Origin: Micromonospora endolithica
Lineage (GTDB): Bacteria; Actinomycetota; Actinomycetes; Mycobacteriales; Micromonosporaceae
Length of the DNA: 64,000 bases
Assembly (NCBI RefSeq): GCF_003626595.1
Contig: NZ_RBAK01000013.1
Span: 119,947 to 183,946, forward strand
Reading direction: 5' to 3'
Shown here: piece after piece, positions 58,172 through 64,000 of the stretch
Numbering within the stretch: the stretch's first letter is position 1
Layout: the number at the start of each line of letters is the position of its first letter
Notes under the pieces: model-generated
What the model was told of the DNA's origin: nothing
What the model saw: only the letters and a program-made list of their open reading frames with translations
Database searches by the model: none
Translations under genes and position numbers: made by a program

Positions 58172-59302
58172 ATGGTCGACTGGGATCTCGCCGTGGTGGG
58201 TGCCGGCCCCGCCGGGCTCTCCGCCGCGTACACCGCCGCCCGCGCCGGGATGCGCACCGTGGTCCTCGAACGCGCCGTGCATCCCCGCTACAAGACCTGC
58301 GGTGGCGGCCTGATCGGTACGTCGCTGGCGGTGGCCGGGGACATGATCGAGGTGCCGGCACACGACCGGGTGGACCGGGTGACGTTCACCCGCGACGGCC
58401 GGCGCGGGTTCACCCGCCGGCAACCGGGCAGCCCGCTGGTGACGATGGTGCGCCGGGCGGAGTTCGACGACCGGCTGCGCGCCGCCGCGGTCGCCGCCGG
58501 GGCGCGGGTCCGCGAGCGTGCCGCGGTGCGCGCGGTGGCGCAGGACCCCGAGGGCGTACGCCTGCGGTTGGCCGACGGGTCGACGGTGACCGCACGGGCG
58601 GTGGTGGGGGCGGACGGCTCCTCCGGGGTGACCGCCCGGCACGTGGGGGTCCGCTACCGCCAGGTGGACCTGGGGTTGGAGCTGGAGCTGCCGGTGCCAC
58701 CGGCGGAGCGGGACCGTTGGCGCGGCCGGGTGTTGCTGGACTGGGGGCCGCTGCCCGGGTCGTACGCCTGGGTCTTCCCGAAGGACGACCTGCTCACGGT
58801 GGGGGTGATCGCGGCGCGGGGCGCGGGGGAGCGGACCCGGGAGTACCTGCGGGCGTTCGTCGACCGGCTGGGTCTGGCCGGGATCGAGCCGGCGCACGAC
58901 TCGGGGCACCTGACCCGCTGCCGGTCGGCGGACTCGCCGCTGCGCCGGGGCCGGGTGCTGGTCGCCGGGGACGCCGCCGGCCTGCTGGAGCCGTGGAGCC
59001 GGGAGGGCATCAGCTACGCCCTGCGCTCGGGCGCCCTCGCCGGAGCGGCGGTCACGGACGGGGATCTGTCCGGGTACGAGCGGGCGGTGACCGCCGGACT
59101 GGTGCCGTCGATGCGGGCGGGTCACCGCCTGCTGGACGTTTTCGCCCGGCGGCCGGAGGTCTTCCACGGGCTGCTCGCCACCCCGCCGGGCTGGCGCATG
59201 TTCGTGCGCTTCTGCCAGGGCGCGTCCGGTTTCGAGGAGACGCTGACCCGGGCCCCGGTCCGGGCGGCCCTCGCCCTGCTGGACCGCCTGCCCGCCCGGT
59301 AA
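58172..59302 (+). CDS. Geranylgeranyl reductase family FAD-dependent oxidoreductase
   Basis: 376 residues. FAD-binding GAGPAGLSAAYTAARAG (about 10-26) and the ERAVHPRYKTCGGGLIG segment with the conserved cysteine are typical of the GGR/digeranylgeranyl-lipid reductase family. The second FAD motif is RVLVAGDAAGLLEPWSREGISYALRSG in two parts, and LELELPVPPAERDRWRG plus YAWVFPKDDLLTVGV form the substrate-domain strand. Such enzymes reduce polyprenyl chains, for example in menaquinone or lipids. Probably leaderless. The TAA stop is the first three bases of hairpin element copy C. Confidence 0.9.
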   Translation: MVDWDLAVVGAGPAGLSAAYTAARAGMRTVVLERAVHPRYKTCGGGLIGTSLAVAGDMIEVPAHDRVDRVTFTRDGRRGFTRRQPGSPLVTMVRRAEFDDRLRAAAVAAGARVRERAAVRAVAQDPEGVRLRLADGSTVTARAVVGADGSSGVTARHVGVRYRQVDLGLELELPVPPAERDRWRGRVLLDWGPLPGSYAWVFPKDDLLTVGVIAARGAGERTREYLRAFVDRLGLAGIEPAHDSGHLTRCRSADSPLRRGRVLVAGDAAGLLEPWSREGISYALRSGALAGAAVTDGDLSGYERAVTAGLVPSMRAGHRLLDVFARRPEVFHGLLATPPGWRMFVRFCQGASGFEETLTRAPVRAALALLDRLPAR

Positions 59303-59355
59303 GGAAGGGCCCCTTCTTAACGCCTCCGGTAGAGGAAGGGCCCCCTCTTAACACC
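59300..59355. repeat. GGAAGGGCCCC-type element, copy C (two direct units)
   Basis: Two direct units, GGAAGGGCCCCTTCTTAAC (59303-59321) and GGAAGGGCCCCCTCTTAAC (59334-59352), differ by one base within these 19 bp. The TAA stop of the reductase gene (59300-59302) forms the left edge. Unlike copies A and B the units are in the same direction, but each contains the GGGCCC self-complementary centre. Confidence 0.8.
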
Positions 59356-59481
59356 CGGCTCCACCTTCAGCTCAGGATCCTAGGATGGTTTAGCGGTGGT
59401 GACGGGGAAGAGTGGGCAAAGGTGGTGCTGGCTCCACGGGGGGGACGGGCCCACAATGAAGGGGTGAGAAGGGGGAGCGCC

Positions 59482-59670
59482 ATGGTCGACGTCGGACAGC
59501 CGTTCACCGACGACGAGTACGCCTTCCTCCGGCACGCCCGCTTCGGGGAACTTCCGGCGGCGACCCCGCCGGAGGAGCGGTCCGCGTCGGCCGAGACCGA
59601 CCCCCGGCGGGACCGGCCGGAGCCGGCCGGCGAGCCGCAGGGGTGGGACCTGCGGCACGGCGGGATCTGA
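59482..59670 (+). CDS. Small conserved-looking acidic protein, unknown function
   Basis: 62 residues from an ATG with AAGGGGGAG upstream. The N-terminal part (VDVGQPFTDDEYAFLRHARFGELP) is ordered-looking and the rest is polar and Pro/Glu/Arg-rich. A TAGGATGG/TTTAG patch (59388-59393 on) offers a promoter region. A perfect terminator hairpin follows the stop, which supports it being a real transcription unit. No family recognised. Confidence 0.6.
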   Translation: MVDVGQPFTDDEYAFLRHARFGELPAATPPEERSASAETDPRRDRPEPAGEPQGWDLRHGGI

Positions 59671-59675
59671 GCTTG

Positions 59676-59716
59676 TCGACGGGCCGCGAGCGTGGAGCAC
59701 TCCCGCGGCCCGTCGA
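59676..59716. terminator. Bidirectional terminator
   Basis: TCGACGGGCCGCG (59676-59688) with CGCGGCCCGTCGA (59704-59716), a perfect 13-bp stem between two convergent genes. Confidence 0.8.
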
Positions 59717-59727
59717 AGCGCGCCCGG

Positions 59728-61521
59728 TCAGAAGACCGGCACGCCCTCGCGCACCAGCTTCCAGTTCGGCTGGAAGAAGTCGGCCGGGTCGATCACGCCG
59801 CGCGCCTGCGCCCAGTCGATCAGCAGCTGGCGGATCTCCTGCTGCTCGTTGTAGACCTGCGTGGTGACGATGCCGGGGAAGTTGCCGCCACCGCTGCGCC
59901 GGTAGTTGTTGACCGCCACCACGAACCGGGCGTCGTCGGCGACCGGGGTGTCGGTGCCGGGCAGGACCAGTCGGGTGATCCGCTGGCCGACCGGCCGGGA
60001 GATGTCGATGTCGTAGTCCACACCGGAGAACACGTCGTAGTTGTAGTCCGGCACGCTCGGGTCCTCGATCACCGCGAGGTCGACCGGCGCGCCGGGCGCC
60101 AGGGTCCGGAAGTACTTCGCCGAGTACTCCAGGTACGCCCGCACCTGTGCCCCGGTGAGGACGACCGCCTCCAGGGTGTTGTCGAAGACGTACAGCCCGG
60201 CCACGTCGCGGATCTTCACGTCCCCGGCGGGGAAGACCGCGGTACGGCTGAACGGCGCCGCGATGGACAGCACCGGCAGGTCGCCGTACCCGGTGCCGGC
60301 CAGCGCGGTCCGCACCACCTCGGTCTGCACGTGGTTGATGAAGTCCAGGATCGGGGTGTCCCGGTACCGGGACTCCGCCGCCGACAGCTCGACGGTGGAC
60401 CGGGCGACGACCTGGTTGACGTACGCCACGGTCTTGGCGTGCTGGCCACGCACGGCCGCGAGGACCGCCGGGTCCTCGACCACCGTGTTGGTGTTCAGGG
60501 TGGTGGCCCTCTTGTCGACGACCGTCCACCGGCCGCGGACCTTGCGTACGGTGAAGTCCATCCGGGTGAGCCGCTGTCCCCACTTCGACGGCTCGGAGAG
60601 CAGCACCTGCGCGCCGGTGGCGGTGTTGGTGACGAAACGCTGCGGCACCTCGCGGTGGGCGTGACCGAACAGGATCGCGTCGATGCCCGGCACCTGCTCG
60701 GCGATCAGCGCCGACGGGTTCTCGTTCGGCAGTTCCGGGCCGTAGCTGGAGGTGCCGCTGTCGCCGCCGTGGGCGGAGATCAGCACGATGTCGGCGCCGC
60801 GCGCCCGCATGATCGGCACCCACTTCCGCGCGGTCTCCACCATGCCCGGGAAGACCAGCTTGCCCTCGACGTTGCCCTTGTCCCAGATGGCCGTGCCGGG
60901 GTTGGTCAGACCGAGGATGCCGACCCGGATCGTCGGACCGCGCCGGGCGGCGAGGGCGACCTCCTTGATGACGTACGGCAGGAAGGCCGGCTTGCCGGTG
61001 GCCGCGTTCACGGCGTTCGCGGCCAGGGCGGGGAAGCCCAGTTGCCTGATCCAGGTGGCCAGCAAGGGCAGACCGTAGTTGAACTCGTGGTTGCCGAGGG
61101 TCACCGCGTCGTACCGCAGGACGTTCATCGCGTTGGCCATCGGGTGCGTCTCACCGGTGCTGGTGATCGGCTCCTGCTTGGCGTAGTAAGTGGCCAGCGG
61201 CGTGCCCTGGATGGTGTCGCCGGCGTCCAGCACCAGCGTGGCCCTGCCGGCGCGTTCGGCGCGGATCTGGTTGACCAGGGTGGCCAGCTTGGCCACGCCG
61301 ACGTCGTTGTGGTTGGCGTCGTCGAACTCGGCGTCCCGGTAGTAGTCCCAGTTGTGCACGTTGCCGTGCGTGTCCGAGGTGCCCAGGACGGTGAGGTCCC
61401 ACGTCTTCGGGCCCGCCGCCTGGGCGGCCTCGGCGGGGACGCCGGCGATCAGGGGCGCGCTGGCGGCCGCCGCGGCGGCCGCCAGCACGTGGCGGCGGGA
61501 CGGACCGGAGGAGGGGGTCAT
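59728..61521 (-). CDS. Tat-exported bifunctional metallophosphatase / 5'-nucleotidase (UshA/CpdB-like)
   Basis: 597 residues. The N-terminus has a Tat signal (SRRHVLAAAAAAASAPLIAG). The metallophosphatase domain carries the binuclear metal motifs in order: GTSDTHGNVHN, LDAGDTIQGTP, GNHEFNYGLP, ISAHGGDSG and FGHAHREVPQ. The C-terminal 5'-nucleotidase domain (about 350-590) has the base-stacking GVDYDIDISRPVGQRI and NNYRRSGGGNFPG. Such enzymes release phosphate and nucleosides from extracellular nucleotides or 2',3'-cyclic nucleotides. Regulation is not visible; a phosphate-starvation (Pho) box was not seen in the 159-bp upstream gap. Confidence 0.94.
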   Translation of the reverse strand: MTPSSGPSRRHVLAAAAAAASAPLIAGVPAEAAQAAGPKTWDLTVLGTSDTHGNVHNWDYYRDAEFDDANHNDVGVAKLATLVNQIRAERAGRATLVLDAGDTIQGTPLATYYAKQEPITSTGETHPMANAMNVLRYDAVTLGNHEFNYGLPLLATWIRQLGFPALAANAVNAATGKPAFLPYVIKEVALAARRGPTIRVGILGLTNPGTAIWDKGNVEGKLVFPGMVETARKWVPIMRARGADIVLISAHGGDSGTSSYGPELPNENPSALIAEQVPGIDAILFGHAHREVPQRFVTNTATGAQVLLSEPSKWGQRLTRMDFTVRKVRGRWTVVDKRATTLNTNTVVEDPAVLAAVRGQHAKTVAYVNQVVARSTVELSAAESRYRDTPILDFINHVQTEVVRTALAGTGYGDLPVLSIAAPFSRTAVFPAGDVKIRDVAGLYVFDNTLEAVVLTGAQVRAYLEYSAKYFRTLAPGAPVDLAVIEDPSVPDYNYDVFSGVDYDIDISRPVGQRITRLVLPGTDTPVADDARFVVAVNNYRRSGGGNFPGIVTTQVYNEQQEIRQLLIDWAQARGVIDPADFFQPNWKLVREGVPVF

Positions 61522-61680
61522 GCCATGCCTTTCCGTGGGGGGTCAGGCGCCTCGTGGGCGCCCGCGCGCACGATAGACCGGTCACCGGGACGCCGTCACC
61601 ATGGCGGGGGACGTTGTCCGTTTCCGCCCGTCGCGGCGGGGTAGGGCGGAGGGAGGAAGAACCGCGAGGAGGAGACACCG

Positions 61681-62583
61681 GTGAGCGAGGACCAGCACAC
61701 CCCCCAGGACCCCACCAACCAGTACGGCCAGCAGGAGGGGCAGCCCCGGCAGCGGCAGTCGCCGCCCGGCTCGACGGAGCAGATGACGCCGAGGCCGGAC
61801 CACGGGGAGGAGTCGTACCGGGGCAGCGGCAAACTGGAGGGCAAGCGCGCGCTCATCACCGGCGGCGACTCCGGCATCGGCCGCGCGATCGCCATCGCGT
61901 ACGCCCGGGAGGGCGCCGACGTGCTCATCTCCTACCTGAGCGAGGAGGAGGACGCGGACGCCCGGGAGACCGTGCGCCTGGTCGAGGAGGCCGGCCGCAC
62001 CGGGATCGCGGTACGCGGCGACATCACCGACGAGCGGCACTGCCAGGAGCTGGTCGACCGGACCGTGCGTGACCTGGGCGGCATCGACATCCTGGTCAAC
62101 AACGCCGCCTACCAGATGGCGCAGGACAAGGGCATCCTCGGCATCACCACCGAGCAGTTCGACCGGGTCCTGCGGACCAACCTGTACGCCATGTTCTGGC
62201 TCTGCAGGGCGGCTGTCCCGCACCTCGACGAGGGCGCGTCCATCATCAACACCGCGTCCATCCAGGCGTTCGACCCGTCGCCGCAGCTGCTGGACTACGC
62301 GACCACCAAGGCCGGCATCGTCAACTTCACCAAGGCGCTCGCCCAGGACCTCGCCGAGCAGGGGATCCGGGTCAACGCGGTGGCGCCGGGTCCGATCTGG
62401 ACGCCGCTGATCCCGGCGACCATGCCGCAGGAGAAGGTGGAGAAGTTCGGCCAGGACACCCCGGAGGGGCGACCCGGCCAGCCGGCCGAGCTGGCGCCCG
62501 CGTACGTCTTCTTCGCCTCCCAGGAGTCCAGCTACGTCACCGGCGAGGTCCTCGGCGTGACCGGCGGACGTCCGACAAAGTGA
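61681..62583 (+). CDS. Short-chain dehydrogenase/reductase (YhdF/YdaD-like)
   Basis: 300 residues from a GTG with GAGGAG upstream. The N-terminal 50 residues are a Gln/Pro-rich extension (DQHTPQDPTNQYGQQEG) typical of this stress-related SDR branch. The Rossmann motif is TGGDSGIGRAIA, NNAAYQ follows, and the catalytic triad is in NTASIQAFDPSPQLLDYATTKAG (Ser, Tyr, Lys). C-terminal VTGEVLGVTGGRPTK. Related proteins are annotated as glucose/ribitol dehydrogenases, and many belong to general-stress regulons; the substrate is unknown. A terminator follows after 8 nt. Confidence 0.92.
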   Translation: MSEDQHTPQDPTNQYGQQEGQPRQRQSPPGSTEQMTPRPDHGEESYRGSGKLEGKRALITGGDSGIGRAIAIAYAREGADVLISYLSEEEDADARETVRLVEEAGRTGIAVRGDITDERHCQELVDRTVRDLGGIDILVNNAAYQMAQDKGILGITTEQFDRVLRTNLYAMFWLCRAAVPHLDEGASIINTASIQAFDPSPQLLDYATTKAGIVNFTKALAQDLAEQGIRVNAVAPGPIWTPLIPATMPQEKVEKFGQDTPEGRPGQPAELAPAYVFFASQESSYVTGEVLGVTGGRPTK

Positions 62584-62591
62584 CCGTGCGG

Positions 62592-62620
62592 CCCGGACGA
62601 GGCGCGTCGCCTCGTCCGGG
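62592..62620. terminator. Bidirectional terminator
   Basis: CCCGGACGAGGCG (62592-62604), CGT loop, CGCCTCGTCCGGG (62608-62620). It abuts the stop of the minus-strand gene at 62621. Confidence 0.85.
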
Positions 62621-63280
62621 TCATCTCGGCCAGTCGGCCAGGCGGGCCCGGACCTCGGCCACCGCCGCGGCGTCCAGGCCGTAGCGGGCGAAGCGGCGGT
62701 CCGGCAACCGGTCCAGGTAGCGGCCCGCGGCCCGGACGTCGTCGGGGTCCAGCGCCGGGTCGAGCTGCCGGGCGAGGTCCAGCAGGTCGGGTACGTCGTA
62801 GTGGTCCCGGGCCGCGGCCACGTCCACGTAGTCCCGGACCTCCCGTCGGTTGACCAGCGCGGCGGTCTTGTTGGCCACCAGGTCCCGGACGTCCATCACC
62901 GGCCCGAGGTCCATCACCACCGGGCTGCGTCGCCGGTCGAGCCGCGCCAGGCTGAGTCGGATCCGCCTACCGTCGCGGCCCACCACGAAGTCCCGCAGGT
63001 CCCGGTCGAAGCCGTCGAACAGGTCGGCCAGGTCGCTGTCCGGATCGGCGTCGCGCACCTCGTACCCGGCCGCCTCCAGCACCGCCCGCACCTCGTCGGC
63101 GGCCGCCGCGGCGGCGCCCTCGACGTCGGCGAACAGGTCGACGTCCTCGGTCGGGCGGGTCACCATCCCGTGGGCCGCCCAGGCCACCCCGCCACCCAGC
63201 ACGAACCGGTGCCGCCCGGCGGCGGACAGGGCGACGCGGGCGACCTCGCGGTAGAAGTCGTGCGGGTGCGGGGCGGTCAC
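62621..63280 (-). CDS. AbiEii-like nucleotidyltransferase family protein
   Basis: 219 residues from a GTG at 63280 overlapping the upstream stop (GTGA). The nucleotidyltransferase motif is HRFVLGGGVAWAAHGMVTRPTEDVDLFAD, i.e. G-G-(x)n-R-x-T-x-D-x-D (about 27-55). A later LGPVMDVRDLVANKTAALVNRREVRDYVDVAA matches the K-x(n)-R-x-x-D-x-x-D segment of AbiEii/DUF1814 proteins. Members include the toxin half of type IV toxin-antitoxin systems; many relatives are stand-alone. The coupled upstream gene is a candidate partner, but it is not a recognisable AbiEi antitoxin. Confidence 0.82.
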   Translation of the reverse strand: MTAPHPHDFYREVARVALSAAGRHRFVLGGGVAWAAHGMVTRPTEDVDLFADVEGAAAAAADEVRAVLEAAGYEVRDADPDSDLADLFDGFDRDLRDFVVGRDGRRIRLSLARLDRRRSPVVMDLGPVMDVRDLVANKTAALVNRREVRDYVDVAAARDHYDVPDLLDLARQLDPALDPDDVRAAGRYLDRLPDRRFARYGLDAAAVAEVRARLADWPR

Positions 63281-63702
63281 GCCGTACGCAGGCCGCGGTG
63301 GCGGCTCTCCCACGCCTGGCGTACGCCCCGGGGCAGGTTCAGCAGCGGCCACACCCGGCGCAGCGCCCGACCGTTGACCAGTCGCCGCAGGTCGTCGGCC
63401 CGGTGGGTTTCCCGCAGGACGTTCTCGTACATCCACAGCAGGTCGTCGGGGTCCGACAGGTCGAAGGTGCGGTCGGCCGCCCACATCAGGCGGACGGGCA
63501 GCTCCACGACGCCCTGGGTGGGCCCCACCAGCTCGGCGAGGGTACGCGTCACGACCGCCGGCCGTCCCGGGCGCGCCAGGTGGGCCGGGTGGGGGATCGC
63601 CGGCGCCGCGCCCGGTCCGCCCGGTACGCCGGTGGCACGCGCACGGATGCCCCCCGGAGCCCGTACGGGCGGCCGGGGCGCGGTGGGCGACGCCGCGTGC
63701 AT
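63277..63702 (-). CDS. Hypothetical protein coupled to the AbiEii-like gene
   Basis: 141 residues from the ATG at 63702, which follows TACCCT by 6 nt on this strand and so is probably leaderless. After a Pro/Arg-rich start the conserved-looking core is TRTLAELVGPTQGVVELPVRLMWAADRTFDLSDPDDLLWMYENVLRET in segments, then DDLRRLVNGRALRRVWPLLNLPRGVRQAWESRHRGL. Helical, soluble, no known motif; the ending resembles a target-recognition helix but no wHTH is clear. It overlaps the nucleotidyltransferase start by 4 nt, so the two are made together. Confidence 0.7.
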   Translation of the reverse strand: MHAASPTAPRPPVRAPGGIRARATGVPGGPGAAPAIPHPAHLARPGRPAVVTRTLAELVGPTQGVVELPVRLMWAADRTFDLSDPDDLLWMYENVLRETHRADDLRRLVNGRALRRVWPLLNLPRGVRQAWESRHRGLRTA

Positions 63703-63708
63703 GGTGTC

Positions 63709-63714
63709 AGGGTA
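63709..63714 (-). promoter_or_regulatory. -10 box of the leaderless two-gene AbiEii operon
   Basis: TACCCT on the minus strand, 6 nt before the ATG at 63702. Confidence 0.5.
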
Positions 63715-63952
63715 ACGCCGGTCGCCGCCGATGACGCCATACCCGGTGCCCGCCCTCGCGCCGTTCGCGCCGTTCGCGCGGTTTCCGGTAAAGGGTGTCG
63801 TCCGGCGCGGGATGGCCATTGTCTCCCCGAAACTGCGCCGTCGGGTGGGCGGTGTGGGTCGTTTGTCGGGTTCGGGGGTGTGGTCGGGGGCACCCCGGTG
63901 GCGGAATGCCGGCCGGGCGCGGGTGGTTACACCATGCGGACGATCGAGTAGC

Positions 63953-63991
63953 ACCCCCGACCTGCTGTTCTCCGCAGGGTCGCAAGGGGGT
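63953..63991. terminator. Hairpin near the window end
   Basis: ACCCCC (63953-63958) with GGGGGT (63986-63991) outside, and GACCTGC (63959-63965) with GCAGGGTC (63974-63981, one extra G) inside. It may be the terminator or leader of a gene beyond the window. The 240 bp before it show no supported gene. Confidence 0.4.
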
Positions 63992-64000
63992 CCGGGCCCC

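Noticed and set aside
1..64000. rRNA, tRNA, prophage, insertion sequence or replication origin
   Set aside because: No cloverleaf with acceptor-stem pairing, no transposase or phage structural genes and no DnaA-box cluster were found.

Overview
The window reads as chromosomal DNA of a very GC-rich actinomycete, most likely Micromonospora or a close relative. The reasons are Lsr2, egtABCD for ergothioneine, a maleylpyruvate-isomerase/DinB-type (mycothiol-associated) protein, an AfsR/SARP regulator, many GTG starts, frequent 4-nt ATGA/GTGA overlaps, apparently leaderless genes with a TANNNT box 6-8 nt before the start codon, and three copies of a GGAAGGGCCCC..TTAAC hairpin element that I associate with Micromonosporaceae. 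The genus is inferred; no rRNA or tRNA gene is present to confirm it.

Layout. 1-6 kb: end of a secreted protein, lsr2, lon with an HspR-type operator, and the RNA helicase deaD; lon and deaD converge on a hairpin element. 6-9.4 kb: a membrane protein, a DesK/DesR-like two-component pair and a 2'-5' RNA ligase family protein. 9.4-16.3 kb: a tightly overlapped operon livF-livG-acyl-CoA synthetase-livH-livM-livK, an uptake system with a ligase built in. 16.3-20.3 kb: a HEAT-like protein, a secreted GH43 glycosidase and an ArsR-type regulator. 20.4-26.4 kb, all on the minus strand: a 34-residue peptide gene, a hairpin, a ThiF/MccB-like adenylating enzyme, a PqqD-domain/M50 membrane metalloprotease and a SARP regulator. 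This has the layout of a small peptide-natural-product (RiPP) locus without YcaO, lanthionine or radical-SAM enzymes, and is the best candidate for an undescribed system here.

26.6-31.9 kb: a PEP mutase/isocitrate lyase family enzyme, an M15/LAS-peptidase-like protein coupled to an asparagine synthetase, a winged-helix regulator with its membrane partner, and a DinB-type protein. 32-43.3 kb: an ECF sigma factor with a SnoaL-like tail, an LVIVD-repeat protein, a DUF305 protein, a NarL-type two-component pair, an FtsX-type permease with no adjacent ATPase, a Ser/Thr kinase, and a sigma/putative anti-sigma pair. The permease and kinase genes end inside one perfect 28-bp palindrome. 43.5-48 kb: egtABCD.

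48-49.7 kb: a yybP-ykoY (Mn2+) riboswitch ahead of a UPF0016 transporter, then three small membrane or acidic proteins, a strong terminator and ten 8-bp tandem repeats. 50-56 kb: a surface-polysaccharide group (Wzz/tyrosine kinase, low-molecular-weight tyrosine phosphatase, glycosyltransferase, DUF4012 protein, LPVTG sortase substrate). 56-64 kb: an MFS exporter, a small winged-helix protein, a geranylgeranyl-reductase family flavoprotein, a Tat-exported 5'-nucleotidase, an SDR enzyme and an AbiEii-like nucleotidyltransferase with its partner. No rRNA, tRNA, insertion sequence, prophage or CRISPR array was seen.
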